Assembly: GCA_021771755.1 (NCBI GenBank)
Contig: JAETOL010000023.1
Span: 1 to 54,262, forward strand
Direction of reading: 5' to 3'
Length of the DNA stretch: 54,262 nt
From: Lachnospiraceae bacterium
Lineage (GTDB): Bacteria > Bacillota > Clostridia > Lachnospirales > Lachnospiraceae
Shown one piece after another: positions 32,447 to 40,079 of the stretch. Positions within the stretch are counted from its first letter, which is position 1. Each line of letters starts with the position of its first letter. Under the pieces are notes generated by a model. It was not told where the DNA came from, did not search any database, and saw only the letters and a list, made by a program, of their open reading frames with translations. Both the position numbers and the translations under genes were made by a program.

Positions 32447-33169
32447 CTATCTGGATGGATCGTTTCGCTTTTGGGGCTTATCCCTATTTTTTTGTTTCGC
32501 CTTTTTAAGTTTCCGTACCTCAGCTACCCCTTTTTCTACCATTGCTTTCAGCTCCGGCAGTGAAGTATTCCAAATGGAAGAATCTTTGCTGAAAAAGCGG
32601 ATACCATGCGTTTTCATAATTATGTCACCTATTTCGGGATATACCGTAACCACATCCGGCGGCTGCAATGGATACTCAATCAGGGGATGATATTTGATCT
32701 CCCCGGATATTTCTTCCAGCACCCTTTCTTCCATTTCCGGTGTGCAATCTTCATAAGCACTCCGTCCGGTCAGTTCATGATAGGCTTCATCCCCAACATA
32801 ATTAAGTGATTCAAATGCACAATCTCCATACTTTTCTACCTTTGCTAAAGAATCCGGATTCACCAGTGCTGCCATATAGATTTCTTTTCCCTGTGCGATC
32901 AGCCATGCCCTGAAATCCATAAATCCGTCATCCGAACAGCCATACTCTTTTATAAGTGTAGCTGCCGTCCAAAGCCCGCATTTATCGGCTGCATCCCGGT
33001 ACCCGTGCATAATCGCATGAAACTGCAAGGATTGTTCCGGCGGCATACTTAACAGTTCTTTTTTTATCCAGGAAATAGATGCGTCCATATCCTGTCCGCA
33101 TTGATTTTTTGTTTCTTCAATGAGCTGCCAAAAAGTTTCTTTATTTATTTCAGTTATTTTACTGCCCAT
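32447..33169 (-). CDS. DUF4240 domain protein
   Basis: 240 residues. N-terminal 130 residues match DUF4240: 'FWQLIEETKNQCGQDMDASI', 'LSMPPEQSLQFHAIMHGYRD' (helical, usually near the N-terminus), 'GFMDFRAWLIAQGKEIYMAAL'. The family is common in bacterial toxin/immunity or accessory loci and has no proven activity. The C-terminal ~30 residues are Lys/Arg rich. ATG at 33169 follows GGGAGG. It lies 34 bases from the upstream gene, so the two are probably co-transcribed. Confidence 0.78.
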   Translation of the reverse strand: MGSKITEINKETFWQLIEETKNQCGQDMDASISWIKKELLSMPPEQSLQFHAIMHGYRDAADKCGLWTAATLIKEYGCSDDGFMDFRAWLIAQGKEIYMAALVNPDSLAKVEKYGDCAFESLNYVGDEAYHELTGRSAYEDCTPEMEERVLEEISGEIKYHPLIEYPLQPPDVVTVYPEIGDIIMKTHGIRFFSKDSSIWNTSLPELKAMVEKGVAEVRKLKKAKQKNRDKPQKRNDPSR

Positions 33170-33203
33170 ATCAAGCCTCCCTCGTCATACTTGTGAATAA
33201 ACA

Positions 33204-33761
33204 TCACGATCTTTCCTGCTCTTTTTTCCTGCCTGCTTTTTTCGTCACCATCTCCTGGCTCATATCCTCAAAAAAATACTCTGCCAGATGCTTCATCCCC
33301 TCAAAGGACTGTTCATCAGGCATGGCTATCGAAATAACCACGGCATCTATATATTTTTTCCCATTTATTTCACGGTACAGTTCCTGGTAATCTCCCCAAT
33401 AACCGTCCCCGCCTGTCTTAATATCCTCATATCGTCCGTCAACCTCAATCAAATAGCATGCCGTATCAACGCCAATTTCTTTTCGATCTATCTTTTGTGA
33501 CGCATACATTTTTCCATCCATGTATATGGAAAGATACTGCTCCGGAGCAAAATAGATCGTCATTGTCCTGGCTATAAATCCCGGATATTCCGGATGCTCT
33601 GTTTCCACCAGCGACACGCCTGCCTTAAATCCCGGCTGTGGTCTGTAATCAACCACCAGCTTCTGAAGTTTCTCTGGATCATTTCTATAATCCTCAAAAT
33701 ACATGGGATCTCCGAATTGAATCCGATCGGGACATTTGATTTTAATTGCCTCTTTTCTCAT
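33204..33761 (-). CDS. Unknown soluble protein
   Basis: 185 residues from ATG at 33761 (GGAAGG and AGGAG nearby). Beta-rich and acidic with conserved-looking turns 'PDRIQFGDPMYFEDY', 'FKAGVSLVETEHPEYPGFI', 'GVDTACYLIEVDGRY' and 'TGGDGYWGDYQELY'; basic tail. The GDP...Y start and D-T-A...GDGxxG pattern recalls small accessory domains seen next to DUF4240-type genes, but I do not recognise the family. No membrane segment. Confidence 0.6.
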   Translation of the reverse strand: MRKEAIKIKCPDRIQFGDPMYFEDYRNDPEKLQKLVVDYRPQPGFKAGVSLVETEHPEYPGFIARTMTIYFAPEQYLSIYMDGKMYASQKIDRKEIGVDTACYLIEVDGRYEDIKTGGDGYWGDYQELYREINGKKYIDAVVISIAMPDEQSFEGMKHLAEYFFEDMSQEMVTKKAGRKKEQERS

Positions 33762-33780
33762 TCTCCTATCATCCTTCCCT

Positions 33781-33828
33781 AAAATAAATAAAACGCAGTA
33801 GGCACTGTTTTCATTACACCTCTGCGTT
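33781..33828 (-). terminator. Terminator after the 77-residue gene
   Basis: Minus strand: AACGCAG-AGG (33828-33819) pairs with CCT-A-CTGCGTT (33802-33792), followed by TTATTTATTTT. The stop codon of the 77-residue gene falls in the loop. A hairpin of closely similar sequence (CGCAG...CTGCG, loop differs) lies at 34371-34410. Confidence 0.7.
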
Positions 33829-34047
33829 ATCAATCGATTTTATTATTTTTCTGATTTCATTTTTACTGTGCTGTCTTTCCATCTTCTTAAAGATTCTTTC
33901 ATATCTCTTTCTACGCTGCCCACGCTTTTTTCCAGACGAAGGCAGAGGAATCCCTGTATGTAGTTCATCTCCATAGTGCTGGTTTTCAATCCACCATAGT
34001 TTCTTCCCATATGCTTTCATATTTTGGTCTCTACCATATCCTTTCAC
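33814..34047 (-). CDS. Small basic protein, unknown function
   Basis: 77 residues from GTG at 34047, with AAAGGA 7 bases upstream; ATG at 34020 is an alternative. Strongly basic, especially the second half (SGKKRGQRRKRYERIFKKM), with one probable helix; may bind nucleic acid. 'LWWIENQHYGDELHTGIPLP' in the first half is distinctive but not a family I can name. Promoter B with the shared box lies 33 bases upstream. Confidence 0.55.
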   Translation of the reverse strand: MKGYGRDQNMKAYGKKLWWIENQHYGDELHTGIPLPSSGKKRGQRRKRYERIFKKMERQHSKNEIRKIIKSIDNAEV

Positions 34048-34079
34048 AGTTTGTCCTTTTGTGTTCTACCAAACATTAC

Positions 34080-34112
34080 ACTATAACATTTTCTCAAAAA
34101 AAGCTATTCACA
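34080..34112 (-). promoter_or_regulatory. Promoter B with shared element box
   Basis: Minus strand: TGTGAATAGCTTT (34112-34100), a 14-base spacer, then -10 TATAGT (34085-34080), 33 bases before the GTG of the 77-residue gene. A 38-codon frame (34220-34104) ends in the TAG inside the box, but its counterpart in promoter A is interrupted, so it is probably not a gene. The remaining stretch 34113-34526 holds no other gene that I can support. Confidence 0.7.
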
Positions 34113-34370
34113 GAATGTGACAAGAACCCTTACAGCAAATTGTGCAAGCCACCTACAATTTTTTACCGCTCCTCGCCACAGCATTCGCCTCATTCCGTCC
34201 AAGTTTTTATTGTCCGGCATGACAACAGAGAAACAATCATAGCATCCAAACACCGTCCACTAATTGCCATGTAGTATTCCTCATAGGATTTTCAATATCG
34301 TTACCAACCATTCTGATATTTAATAACTTTGAAATCTTCTTTAATTTAACCTATACTTCATCTTATATGC

Positions 34371-34410
34371 AAAAAACGCAGTAGATGCCAGTCCACATCT
34401 CTGCGTTTTT
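34371..34410. terminator. Bidirectional terminator at the end of the TIR operon
   Basis: AAAAAACGCAG-T-AGATG (34371-34387) pairs with CATCT-CTGCGTTTTT (34396-34410), so a T run follows the stem on both strands. It lies about 115 bases past the stop codon of the TIR-like gene on the minus strand. Confidence 0.75.
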
Positions 34411-34526
34411 AAGAAATCGGCTTTTTATCTTTTATAAATTGACACATTTTCATCTACTTCATAGTGTCGTTTTGCCACCTTTTGTTGCGAAATCGTCCAT
34501 CTTTGAACAGTTTCTCATAACTCTTT

Positions 34527-35405
34527 TTACTTTTTCATTTCATTAATCCAATCCTTTAATTTTAGTTTTACTTGGATATCACCTAAGTCTCCATCAATAT
34601 ATGTAATCCCTTTCAAATCAGAGGCCAATTTCGGTTTTCCTTTACAAACAAAACACACATTCTCTTTACTCAATGCTCCCATAAACAACCCATATTCAAA
34701 CAATACATTATCTCTTACCGTATCTGAAGATTCCAGTGCAGATTTATCATTCCATATTTTATCATCCGCATTAAAAATAAACACAGCAGCCTGTACTCTC
34801 TTTGATATTGCTATCAAGGAATCTATTGTATTAGTTCCGGGAATAAATATTCCTTTCCCTGTTGCATTCCATAATAGCGGCTTTGCCTCAAGTTCTTCTA
34901 TCTTTGCTCCAATTTCCTCCATATAATCCTTTGCCTCTGACGAGCTCCCCATAAAGATTTCCATAACTTTTTGCTCCTGCCTTTCTTCCTGTTTTTTTGT
35001 GATTGAAACAACTTTTCCTTTAATATCCGGTAATATCTTAAAATCAACATTTCCATTTTCTAACTCTAGCAATTCTTCTTTGTCTATCTCATAAATAATA
35101 TCCGATTTTTCCTCTATATCACTTATAGTAAACTCCTTACCGCATATCTCACAATTAATTTGCTTGTCGTGAATTAATTTGTTTTCATACACTGTACATA
35201 TTTCTCCACAACTACATTTTAATCTATACTTAAACACAATGACTCTTTGATCATGCAAATACTTTATCAAGTCATAGACTTCTCTCTCAGGTATTTCCAA
35301 CCACTCAACAATCTTATCTGGATATATATTTTTAAGACTATTGACCGATTGCGATTTTACTTTGTTCTGCAATCTTTTGATTAAGTTTTGTCTCATACTT
35401 TTCAT
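34527..35405 (-). CDS. TIR-like nucleotide-hydrolase effector with N-terminal HTH/zinc-ribbon region
   Basis: 292 residues. N-terminal region (about 1-115): helices resembling a winged helix ('YPDKIVEWLEIPEREVYDLI') followed by four cysteines in CSCGEIC and CEICGK, a likely zinc ribbon. C-terminal domain (about 145-290) matches the TIR-like group (PF10137): FMGSSSEAKDYMEEIGAKI, the strand AAVFIFNADD, then TVRDNVLFEYGLFMGAL with the likely catalytic Glu, and LKGITYIDGD. Related domains cleave NAD+ or similar nucleotides in abortive anti-phage defence. Its first codons overlap the upstream 423-residue gene by 68 bases, so both form one operon. Markedly more AT-rich than the rest of the element, suggesting a separately acquired cassette. 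Confidence 0.85.
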   Translation of the reverse strand: MKSMRQNLIKRLQNKVKSQSVNSLKNIYPDKIVEWLEIPEREVYDLIKYLHDQRVIVFKYRLKCSCGEICTVYENKLIHDKQINCEICGKEFTISDIEEKSDIIYEIDKEELLELENGNVDFKILPDIKGKVVSITKKQEERQEQKVMEIFMGSSSEAKDYMEEIGAKIEELEAKPLLWNATGKGIFIPGTNTIDSLIAISKRVQAAVFIFNADDKIWNDKSALESSDTVRDNVLFEYGLFMGALSKENVCFVCKGKPKLASDLKGITYIDGDLGDIQVKLKLKDWINEMKK

Positions 35406-36609
35406 ATATTTCTAAAGCTGAATTCATATCTGTCTCGTTAAACCGAATACCATATTTTATTAATATTTCCAAGTATTCCATATTTGAGGCATCGAATTTC
35501 AGATTTAAATTTCCTTTCTTTCGATCCATTGTAATCCACAAAGTCTCTATTCTCTCAGCTTCTTCCATTCTATTCTTCAGTGACATAAATGTCTTAGTGC
35601 AAAAAATAGGTGCTGAAGTATTCTCTCCACTTAATGAAGTAAGCACTCTTTCTTCATCATTAAACTTTACCCTTGCTACAACTGCTTCTAATCCCATTTT
35701 CCAAATTTCGTCAAAATCTCTATCAAAGAAATAATCGCTAATTGCCAAACCCTCAAGTACATTTCTTACCTCAGCCTCAAAGTCCATTACACCCTCTGCT
35801 AAGACAAGTTTTCCTTGTTCATTAACCTCTACATTTCTTAGAGATAATCCACTCAAAGTTTCCTCAATAAAATTTTTTATTACTCCATCTATGCTCTCAA
35901 TTTCATTATAAGTCGGGACATGAGAATATGCTTCATATATAAGGCTTTTACTCATAAGAAAGAGAATTTTTTTATGTTCTGACATATAATTTCTTGTCGC
36001 AACCTTAAACTCAATTCCCATCAATCTCTTTATATGATCCATAAGACTGTACGCTTTATGTTCCTCATGTGCAATTTGCTGCCTTGTCCATGCTTTAATC
36101 AGCATAATTTTTCTGCTAAAGTCAACCTCAACCGGTATATAAGCTACTGAATCTTTATATCCCCTATCCCCGTTTACCTGTATATAACATGCAAACAATA
36201 ATCGTATTTTTACCAATTCGCCTTTCAGATTTTCTTCTGAACATACAGATGCAATTTTTCTTGGTTCTTCACCATTGGGAATTGACCCTAAAATATTAAA
36301 AAAATTTAAAGAGTCAATATTGTACTTCTCCTCTAGTGGGAGTTCCCAATCACGAGGATATTTATAATCTTTTGTCTTATCAAGCTTAAATATTTGAATT
36401 GTTTTTCTCTTGCCCCAAAATAATTCACTAAATAGAAATTCTTCAAATTCTTCAATATCTATTTTTTTCTCTTTTAATAAATTATCTACCCAATATTTTA
36501 ATTCCTGTCCCTTTTCTTCATCTGTCCGGGAAAATCCTTTCTTTTTCAGATATGTTTCTATATAGTCTGCTCCAATATTCGTAATAATTGACTGACTTAA
36601 TGACGGCAT
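35338..36609 (-). CDS. Unknown partner of the TIR-like effector
   Basis: 423 residues from ATG at 36609 (GGGAGG 7 bases upstream). No membrane segment, no Walker, nuclease or protease motif that I can see. It begins with a helical region (SLSQSIITNIGADYIETYL), has a beta-rich centre around 120-200 (KIRLLFACYIQVNGDRGYKD, VAYIPVEVDFSRKIMLIKAW) and a mixed C-terminal half with a final helix. AT-rich codon use as in the TIR gene. The 68-base overlap with the effector gene shows co-translation. By analogy with known two-gene defence systems it could be the sensor or regulator that controls the effector; this is inference only. Confidence 0.6.
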   Translation of the reverse strand: MPSLSQSIITNIGADYIETYLKKKGFSRTDEEKGQELKYWVDNLLKEKKIDIEEFEEFLFSELFWGKRKTIQIFKLDKTKDYKYPRDWELPLEEKYNIDSLNFFNILGSIPNGEEPRKIASVCSEENLKGELVKIRLLFACYIQVNGDRGYKDSVAYIPVEVDFSRKIMLIKAWTRQQIAHEEHKAYSLMDHIKRLMGIEFKVATRNYMSEHKKILFLMSKSLIYEAYSHVPTYNEIESIDGVIKNFIEETLSGLSLRNVEVNEQGKLVLAEGVMDFEAEVRNVLEGLAISDYFFDRDFDEIWKMGLEAVVARVKFNDEERVLTSLSGENTSAPIFCTKTFMSLKNRMEEAERIETLWITMDRKKGNLNLKFDASNMEYLEILIKYGIRFNETDMNSALEIYEKYETKLNQKIAEQSKIAIGQ

Positions 36610-36701
36610 TCTTTCGCCTCCCAACATCGACAAAATATGATATTATATTTTACCATATATTTACAAATACCGCCACAAGCAATACTACTAGAAACTATTT
36701 C

Positions 36702-36989
36702 TTATCTCGCCATCTCCCATTTAAATCTACAATACGAATATAAATTCCATATATTAGCTTTGACCGAAAAGTCTCTGCGATAAATAAACTTTGTCCAAAA
36801 TGGCACTTGATGACTTTTACACCATCCATAAATATCTTTCATCATCATTTTTTCTCCACTATTTATCCGCTCAATAAGAATATTTTTCTTGTATTCGTCT
36901 AATCCAACTCTAAACATTAAGTAGAATAAGACGTTATAGTACCCGACTAGGAGAACCTCTCTACTACACCCTTTTTCCATATACGCCAT
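36702..36989 (-). CDS. Short AT-rich reading frame, unknown; possible gene remnant
   Basis: 95 residues from ATG at 36989 (AGGTGG 9 bases upstream) or GTG at 36995. Rich in aromatic residues ('VLFYLMFRVGLDEYKKNILI', 'WCKSHQVPFWTKFIYRRDFS'). It ends abruptly with FKWEMAR. It could be the C-terminal part of a larger enzyme that was cut at the element boundary, or a small gene upstream of the TIR operon. Promoters for the TIR operon probably lie in 36610-36701 (TATATT-type AT-rich sequence). Confidence 0.4.
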   Translation of the reverse strand: MAYMEKGCSREVLLVGYYNVLFYLMFRVGLDEYKKNILIERINSGEKMMMKDIYGWCKSHQVPFWTKFIYRRDFSVKANIWNLYSYCRFKWEMAR

Positions 36990-37026
36990 GCACACTTTCC
37001 ACCTTTCCCTGTATTTATCGTACTAT

Positions 37027-38094
37027 TTATCCACATATTCTTACGCCATACACCTTATACCCACTCCATAATAGGGGGTGAATATTCCGACCAGGGATCA
37101 TAATTACCGCCATCACCACCGCAAGCATCATGATCATCGGTACCAGAAGCTTGGTTGCAGCTGCCTCACCCAGAACACGGGCTTTTCGCTTTCTTTCATC
37201 CCAGGCTTCCAATGCTTCCTTTTCCAGCAGGTCTGCCAGTCTTTTGCTGCCTTTTTGAAGATTCTGAATCAGCAGTGTCGAAAAAGTTCGATATTTCATC
37301 TGCGCACATCGTTCTCCAAATCTTCTGTAGGCCTCTATTTCTGCCACTCCGCTGTCCATCTCATTGCAGGCGGCTGCCATGGCTTCGTATGCAAAATGAG
37401 AAACCTTTCTTTCTCTTCGCCTATAGTCGGCAGTGATCTTCTGGAAGGCCTTTCTGGCTGTCATTCCCGCCTGGATCAGAAGAGCAAATTTCATAATGAT
37501 CCCCGGGTAATCCATCAGCAGCTGTTCTGCTCTTCTGGCTTCTTCTTCCTGCTTCTCTCTTGTTTTTTTCAAAAGCAGAAGAAAGGCTGCAAAAAATCCC
37601 AGAGATGCCAGCAGTTCCCCTGTATGTTCCTTTGGTCTTTCCCATTCCAGGCGATGTCCTTCCCATTGCGAAGGAAGATAGTAATAATCAGGATCCTGTT
37701 TTCCCTGATTATATTTTTCCAGCATTTCCTGAAATTCTCTTTTTTGTGTCTCCTGAGGGTTTTCTTCTTCCAAAGGCTGCTCCTGTTCTTCCTGTCCTGT
37801 TTCTTTCTGGGGAATCTGCACTTTCAAAGAACCTTTGCTCTCTCCATCCACAGAAACCATATATTCCTGTTCATAAATACCTGCCGTATCCCGCGGGATC
37901 TTCAATCCACTGGTATCCGCACCTGTACCGCCTTTCAGCGTCAGAAGCATTCCCAGAAGATTACAGCCAACTGCAACTGCCAGAAACAACCGGGTTCCTT
38001 TTTTATCTGCCAGCAGTTCCCAGGGTATCCAGCCTGCCCTGCTGCATATGATCAGCCCAAAAGCCGCGGTAAAAATCACTATATGCACCCACAT
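37027..38094 (-). CDS. tadC: TadC-like type II secretion F domain protein (C-terminus altered)
   Basis: 355 residues. Inner-membrane platform protein for assembly of Flp/Tad pili. N-terminal membrane helices (about 1-20, 33-55), a long charged linker (60-165, Glu/Gln rich), a helix at 168-182, the F domain (LLMDYPGIIMKFALLIQAGM, AYRRFGERCAQMKYRTFSTL) and a final hydrophobic helix (LLVPMIMMLAVVMAVIMIP). TadC proteins normally end a few residues after this helix; here about 20 unusual polar residues follow (GRNIHPLLWSGYKVYGVRIC), suggesting foreign DNA was joined at about 37,088. No Flp pilin or TadE gene follows. Confidence 0.85.
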   Translation of the reverse strand: MWVHIVIFTAAFGLIICSRAGWIPWELLADKKGTRLFLAVAVGCNLLGMLLTLKGGTGADTSGLKIPRDTAGIYEQEYMVSVDGESKGSLKVQIPQKETGQEEQEQPLEEENPQETQKREFQEMLEKYNQGKQDPDYYYLPSQWEGHRLEWERPKEHTGELLASLGFFAAFLLLLKKTREKQEEEARRAEQLLMDYPGIIMKFALLIQAGMTARKAFQKITADYRRRERKVSHFAYEAMAAACNEMDSGVAEIEAYRRFGERCAQMKYRTFSTLLIQNLQKGSKRLADLLEKEALEAWDERKRKARVLGEAAATKLLVPMIMMLAVVMAVIMIPGRNIHPLLWSGYKVYGVRICG

Positions 38095-38133
38095 GTTCTA
38101 TCTCCTGTATGTTTTTCCACATCCTGTATGTCT

Positions 38134-38892
38134 TTAAACTTCGATATCCACAATCTTTTTTCCCATCCAGTATGAAAGAATGTAGATTCCAAGGCATACT
38201 GTCATAGCAAATATACCAAACGCATTTCCATAGAGAACCTGCAGAAATCCCGGCGAGGTAAGCTGCAGATAAAGTATGATGCCGGCCGGCATAAGACTCA
38301 TGATCGTCTGTTCCGATTTTTTAGCAGAAAGAGTGGCTTCTATTTCCTTTTGGACATCGATTTTGTCTCCCAGCATCCGTGCAGAGGTCTGTATTACTTT
38401 ATCCATGTCTCCTCCTGTACGCTTTGCCGTACTGAAAACAGCTGCAAAATTCTCAATATCTTCAATGCCGCTTCGTTCTCCCAAAGACAAAAACAGCTCT
38501 TCCACCGGTACACTGACCTTTTTCTGACTTTCTATATAACGCAGTTCCTGCACGATGTCTGTATCTGAAGGATACAGTCTTTCCATATCTCTTCTGCACG
38601 CCGTGACTGCGTTTTCTACAGAATATCCAGCCTGCACGGCAACACTAAGAGAATTCAGCGCATCTCTGAACTGATAATTCAGTTTTTTCTTTCTTTCCCG
38701 TATATGCTGACGTCTTTTTATTCTTATGAACAGAGCTGCTGCAGGGACTGCTGCCAGCATACACCACCAGTTTTGATAAAAAAGGTAATCTGTAACTGCA
38801 CACAGCAACGTACTCTGCAGGCAATATCTGAACACCTCTTTTCCTGTAAAATGATATTCTTCATAATTTCTCTTTCCATTTGCCTGATTCAT
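38134..38892 (-). CDS. tadB: TadB-like pilus assembly membrane protein
   Basis: 252 residues from ATG at 38892, overlapping the cpaF stop (ATGA). Membrane helices near 25-55, then the type II secretion F domain (LNYQFRDALNSLSVAVQAGY, FAAVFSTAKRTGGDMDKVIQ), and two C-terminal helices (IMSLMPAGIILYLQL, AFGIFAMTVCLGIYIL). TadB and TadC form the platform on which the TadA ATPase acts. Gap to tadC is 39 bases. Typical length for Firmicute TadB. Confidence 0.9.
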   Translation of the reverse strand: MNQANGKRNYEEYHFTGKEVFRYCLQSTLLCAVTDYLFYQNWWCMLAAVPAAALFIRIKRRQHIRERKKKLNYQFRDALNSLSVAVQAGYSVENAVTACRRDMERLYPSDTDIVQELRYIESQKKVSVPVEELFLSLGERSGIEDIENFAAVFSTAKRTGGDMDKVIQTSARMLGDKIDVQKEIEATLSAKKSEQTIMSLMPAGIILYLQLTSPGFLQVLYGNAFGIFAMTVCLGIYILSYWMGKKIVDIEV

Positions 38893-40079
38893 ATATCCAC
38901 CCCTGCCCGTATCAATTTTTCTCGATTGCAAAGTTCTGCAGTCTGTACCAGACCACGTCCCTCTTCCCATCGATAAAGTGTTTGTATCGTAATCTCATTT
39001 GCCTCAAAACCACAAACCTCGGTGATCTCCAGCACTTTTCTGGTCTTGTCTCTCATTCGCCCAAGATGTATGAGGATATCCACCCCTGAAGCAATCTGTC
39101 TTCGTATTGCTTCCAGAGGCAGATCTACTCCCATTAAAGTCATTGTCTCCAGACGGCTGAGCATATCCCGGGCAGAATTTGCATGTGCAGTACTCAGACT
39201 GCCCTCATGCCCTGTATTCAGTGCCTGGAGCATATCTACCGCCTCACCGCCCCGTACCTCTCCGACCACGATCCGGTCCGGTCTCATCCGCAGGGCTGTC
39301 CGGATAAGATCCCGGATACTGACGGAAACAGCACCTTCCATATTTGCCATCTTCGCTTCCAGACGTACAAGGTTCTGGATACCCTGGAGTTTTAATTCTG
39401 CATTATCTTCAATAGTAATAATCCTCTCATCCTCCGGAATAAAGTTGGACAATGCTCCCAAAAAGGTAGTTTTTCCACTGCCTGTTCCTCCTCCAATAAC
39501 TATAGAATACCGTGCTTTTACAAGCGCAGCCAGAAATCCGGCACACTCACGGGTAATGCTTCCCAGGGCGATCAGCCTGTCCATGGTGATCGGCTTGTCC
39601 GGAAATCTTCGGATAGTCAGAATCGGTCCGTTTAAAGCGACCGGACGGATCACTGCATTTACCCGGGCGCCATTTTCCAGGCGGGCATCCACAATCGGCA
39701 TGGATTCATTGATCACACGGTTACATCTTCCCGCGATTTGTTGGATCACATCCTCCAGCTTATCCCGGGAAGTAAAACATTTCTCCCATTTTCCAAGCTT
39801 TCCTCCGCGCTCCACAAAAATAGCGTCCGGACCATTTACCATGATCTCTGTCACTGTCTCATCTTCGATCAGTTCCTGGAGCACGTCCAGTTTACGCACA
39901 GAATGAAACAGTTCCTGCCGCAGCTGCACTTTCTCTTTCAATGAAATGCAGGACTCCCGCAGACGGCTTAAAATAAGGTGATCAATTTCCTCCAGGATTT
40001 CTCTGTCCGTCATTTCTCTGGACATATCCAGTTTTTCCATCAGAAGCTCTCTGAGCATCTGAAAGGTTTCTCTGCTCAT
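38889..40079 (-). CDS. tadA: TadA/CpaF secretion ATPase
   Basis: 396 residues from ATG at 40079 (AAGGAG upstream), overlapping the tadZ stop as ATGA. Hexameric cytoplasmic ATPase that drives Flp pilus extension. Motifs: DETVTEIMVNGPDAIFVERG in the N-terminal domain, Walker A GGGTGSGKTTFLGAL, Asp box IITIEDNAEL, Walker B RIVVGEVRGGEA, His box TGHEGSLSTAHAN. Complete and normal length. Confidence 0.95.
   Translation of the reverse strand: MSRETFQMLRELLMEKLDMSREMTDREILEEIDHLILSRLRESCISLKEKVQLRQELFHSVRKLDVLQELIEDETVTEIMVNGPDAIFVERGGKLGKWEKCFTSRDKLEDVIQQIAGRCNRVINESMPIVDARLENGARVNAVIRPVALNGPILTIRRFPDKPITMDRLIALGSITRECAGFLAALVKARYSIVIGGGTGSGKTTFLGALSNFIPEDERIITIEDNAELKLQGIQNLVRLEAKMANMEGAVSVSIRDLIRTALRMRPDRIVVGEVRGGEAVDMLQALNTGHEGSLSTAHANSARDMLSRLETMTLMGVDLPLEAIRRQIASGVDILIHLGRMRDKTRKVLEITEVCGFEANEITIQTLYRWEEGRGLVQTAELCNREKLIRAGVDI

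Noticed and set aside
34104-34220. 38-codon minus-strand frame ending in the shared promoter box
   Set aside because: The homologous stretch upstream of promoter A has an in-frame stop and the frame is not conserved, so the similarity is better explained by a duplicated promoter region.
37078-38175. 365-codon plus-strand frame opposite tadC
   Set aside because: Phe/Ser/Pro-rich shadow of the tadC coding strand.
39022-39906. 294-codon plus-strand frame opposite tadA
   Set aside because: Shadow of the complete TadA reading frame with all ATPase motifs.
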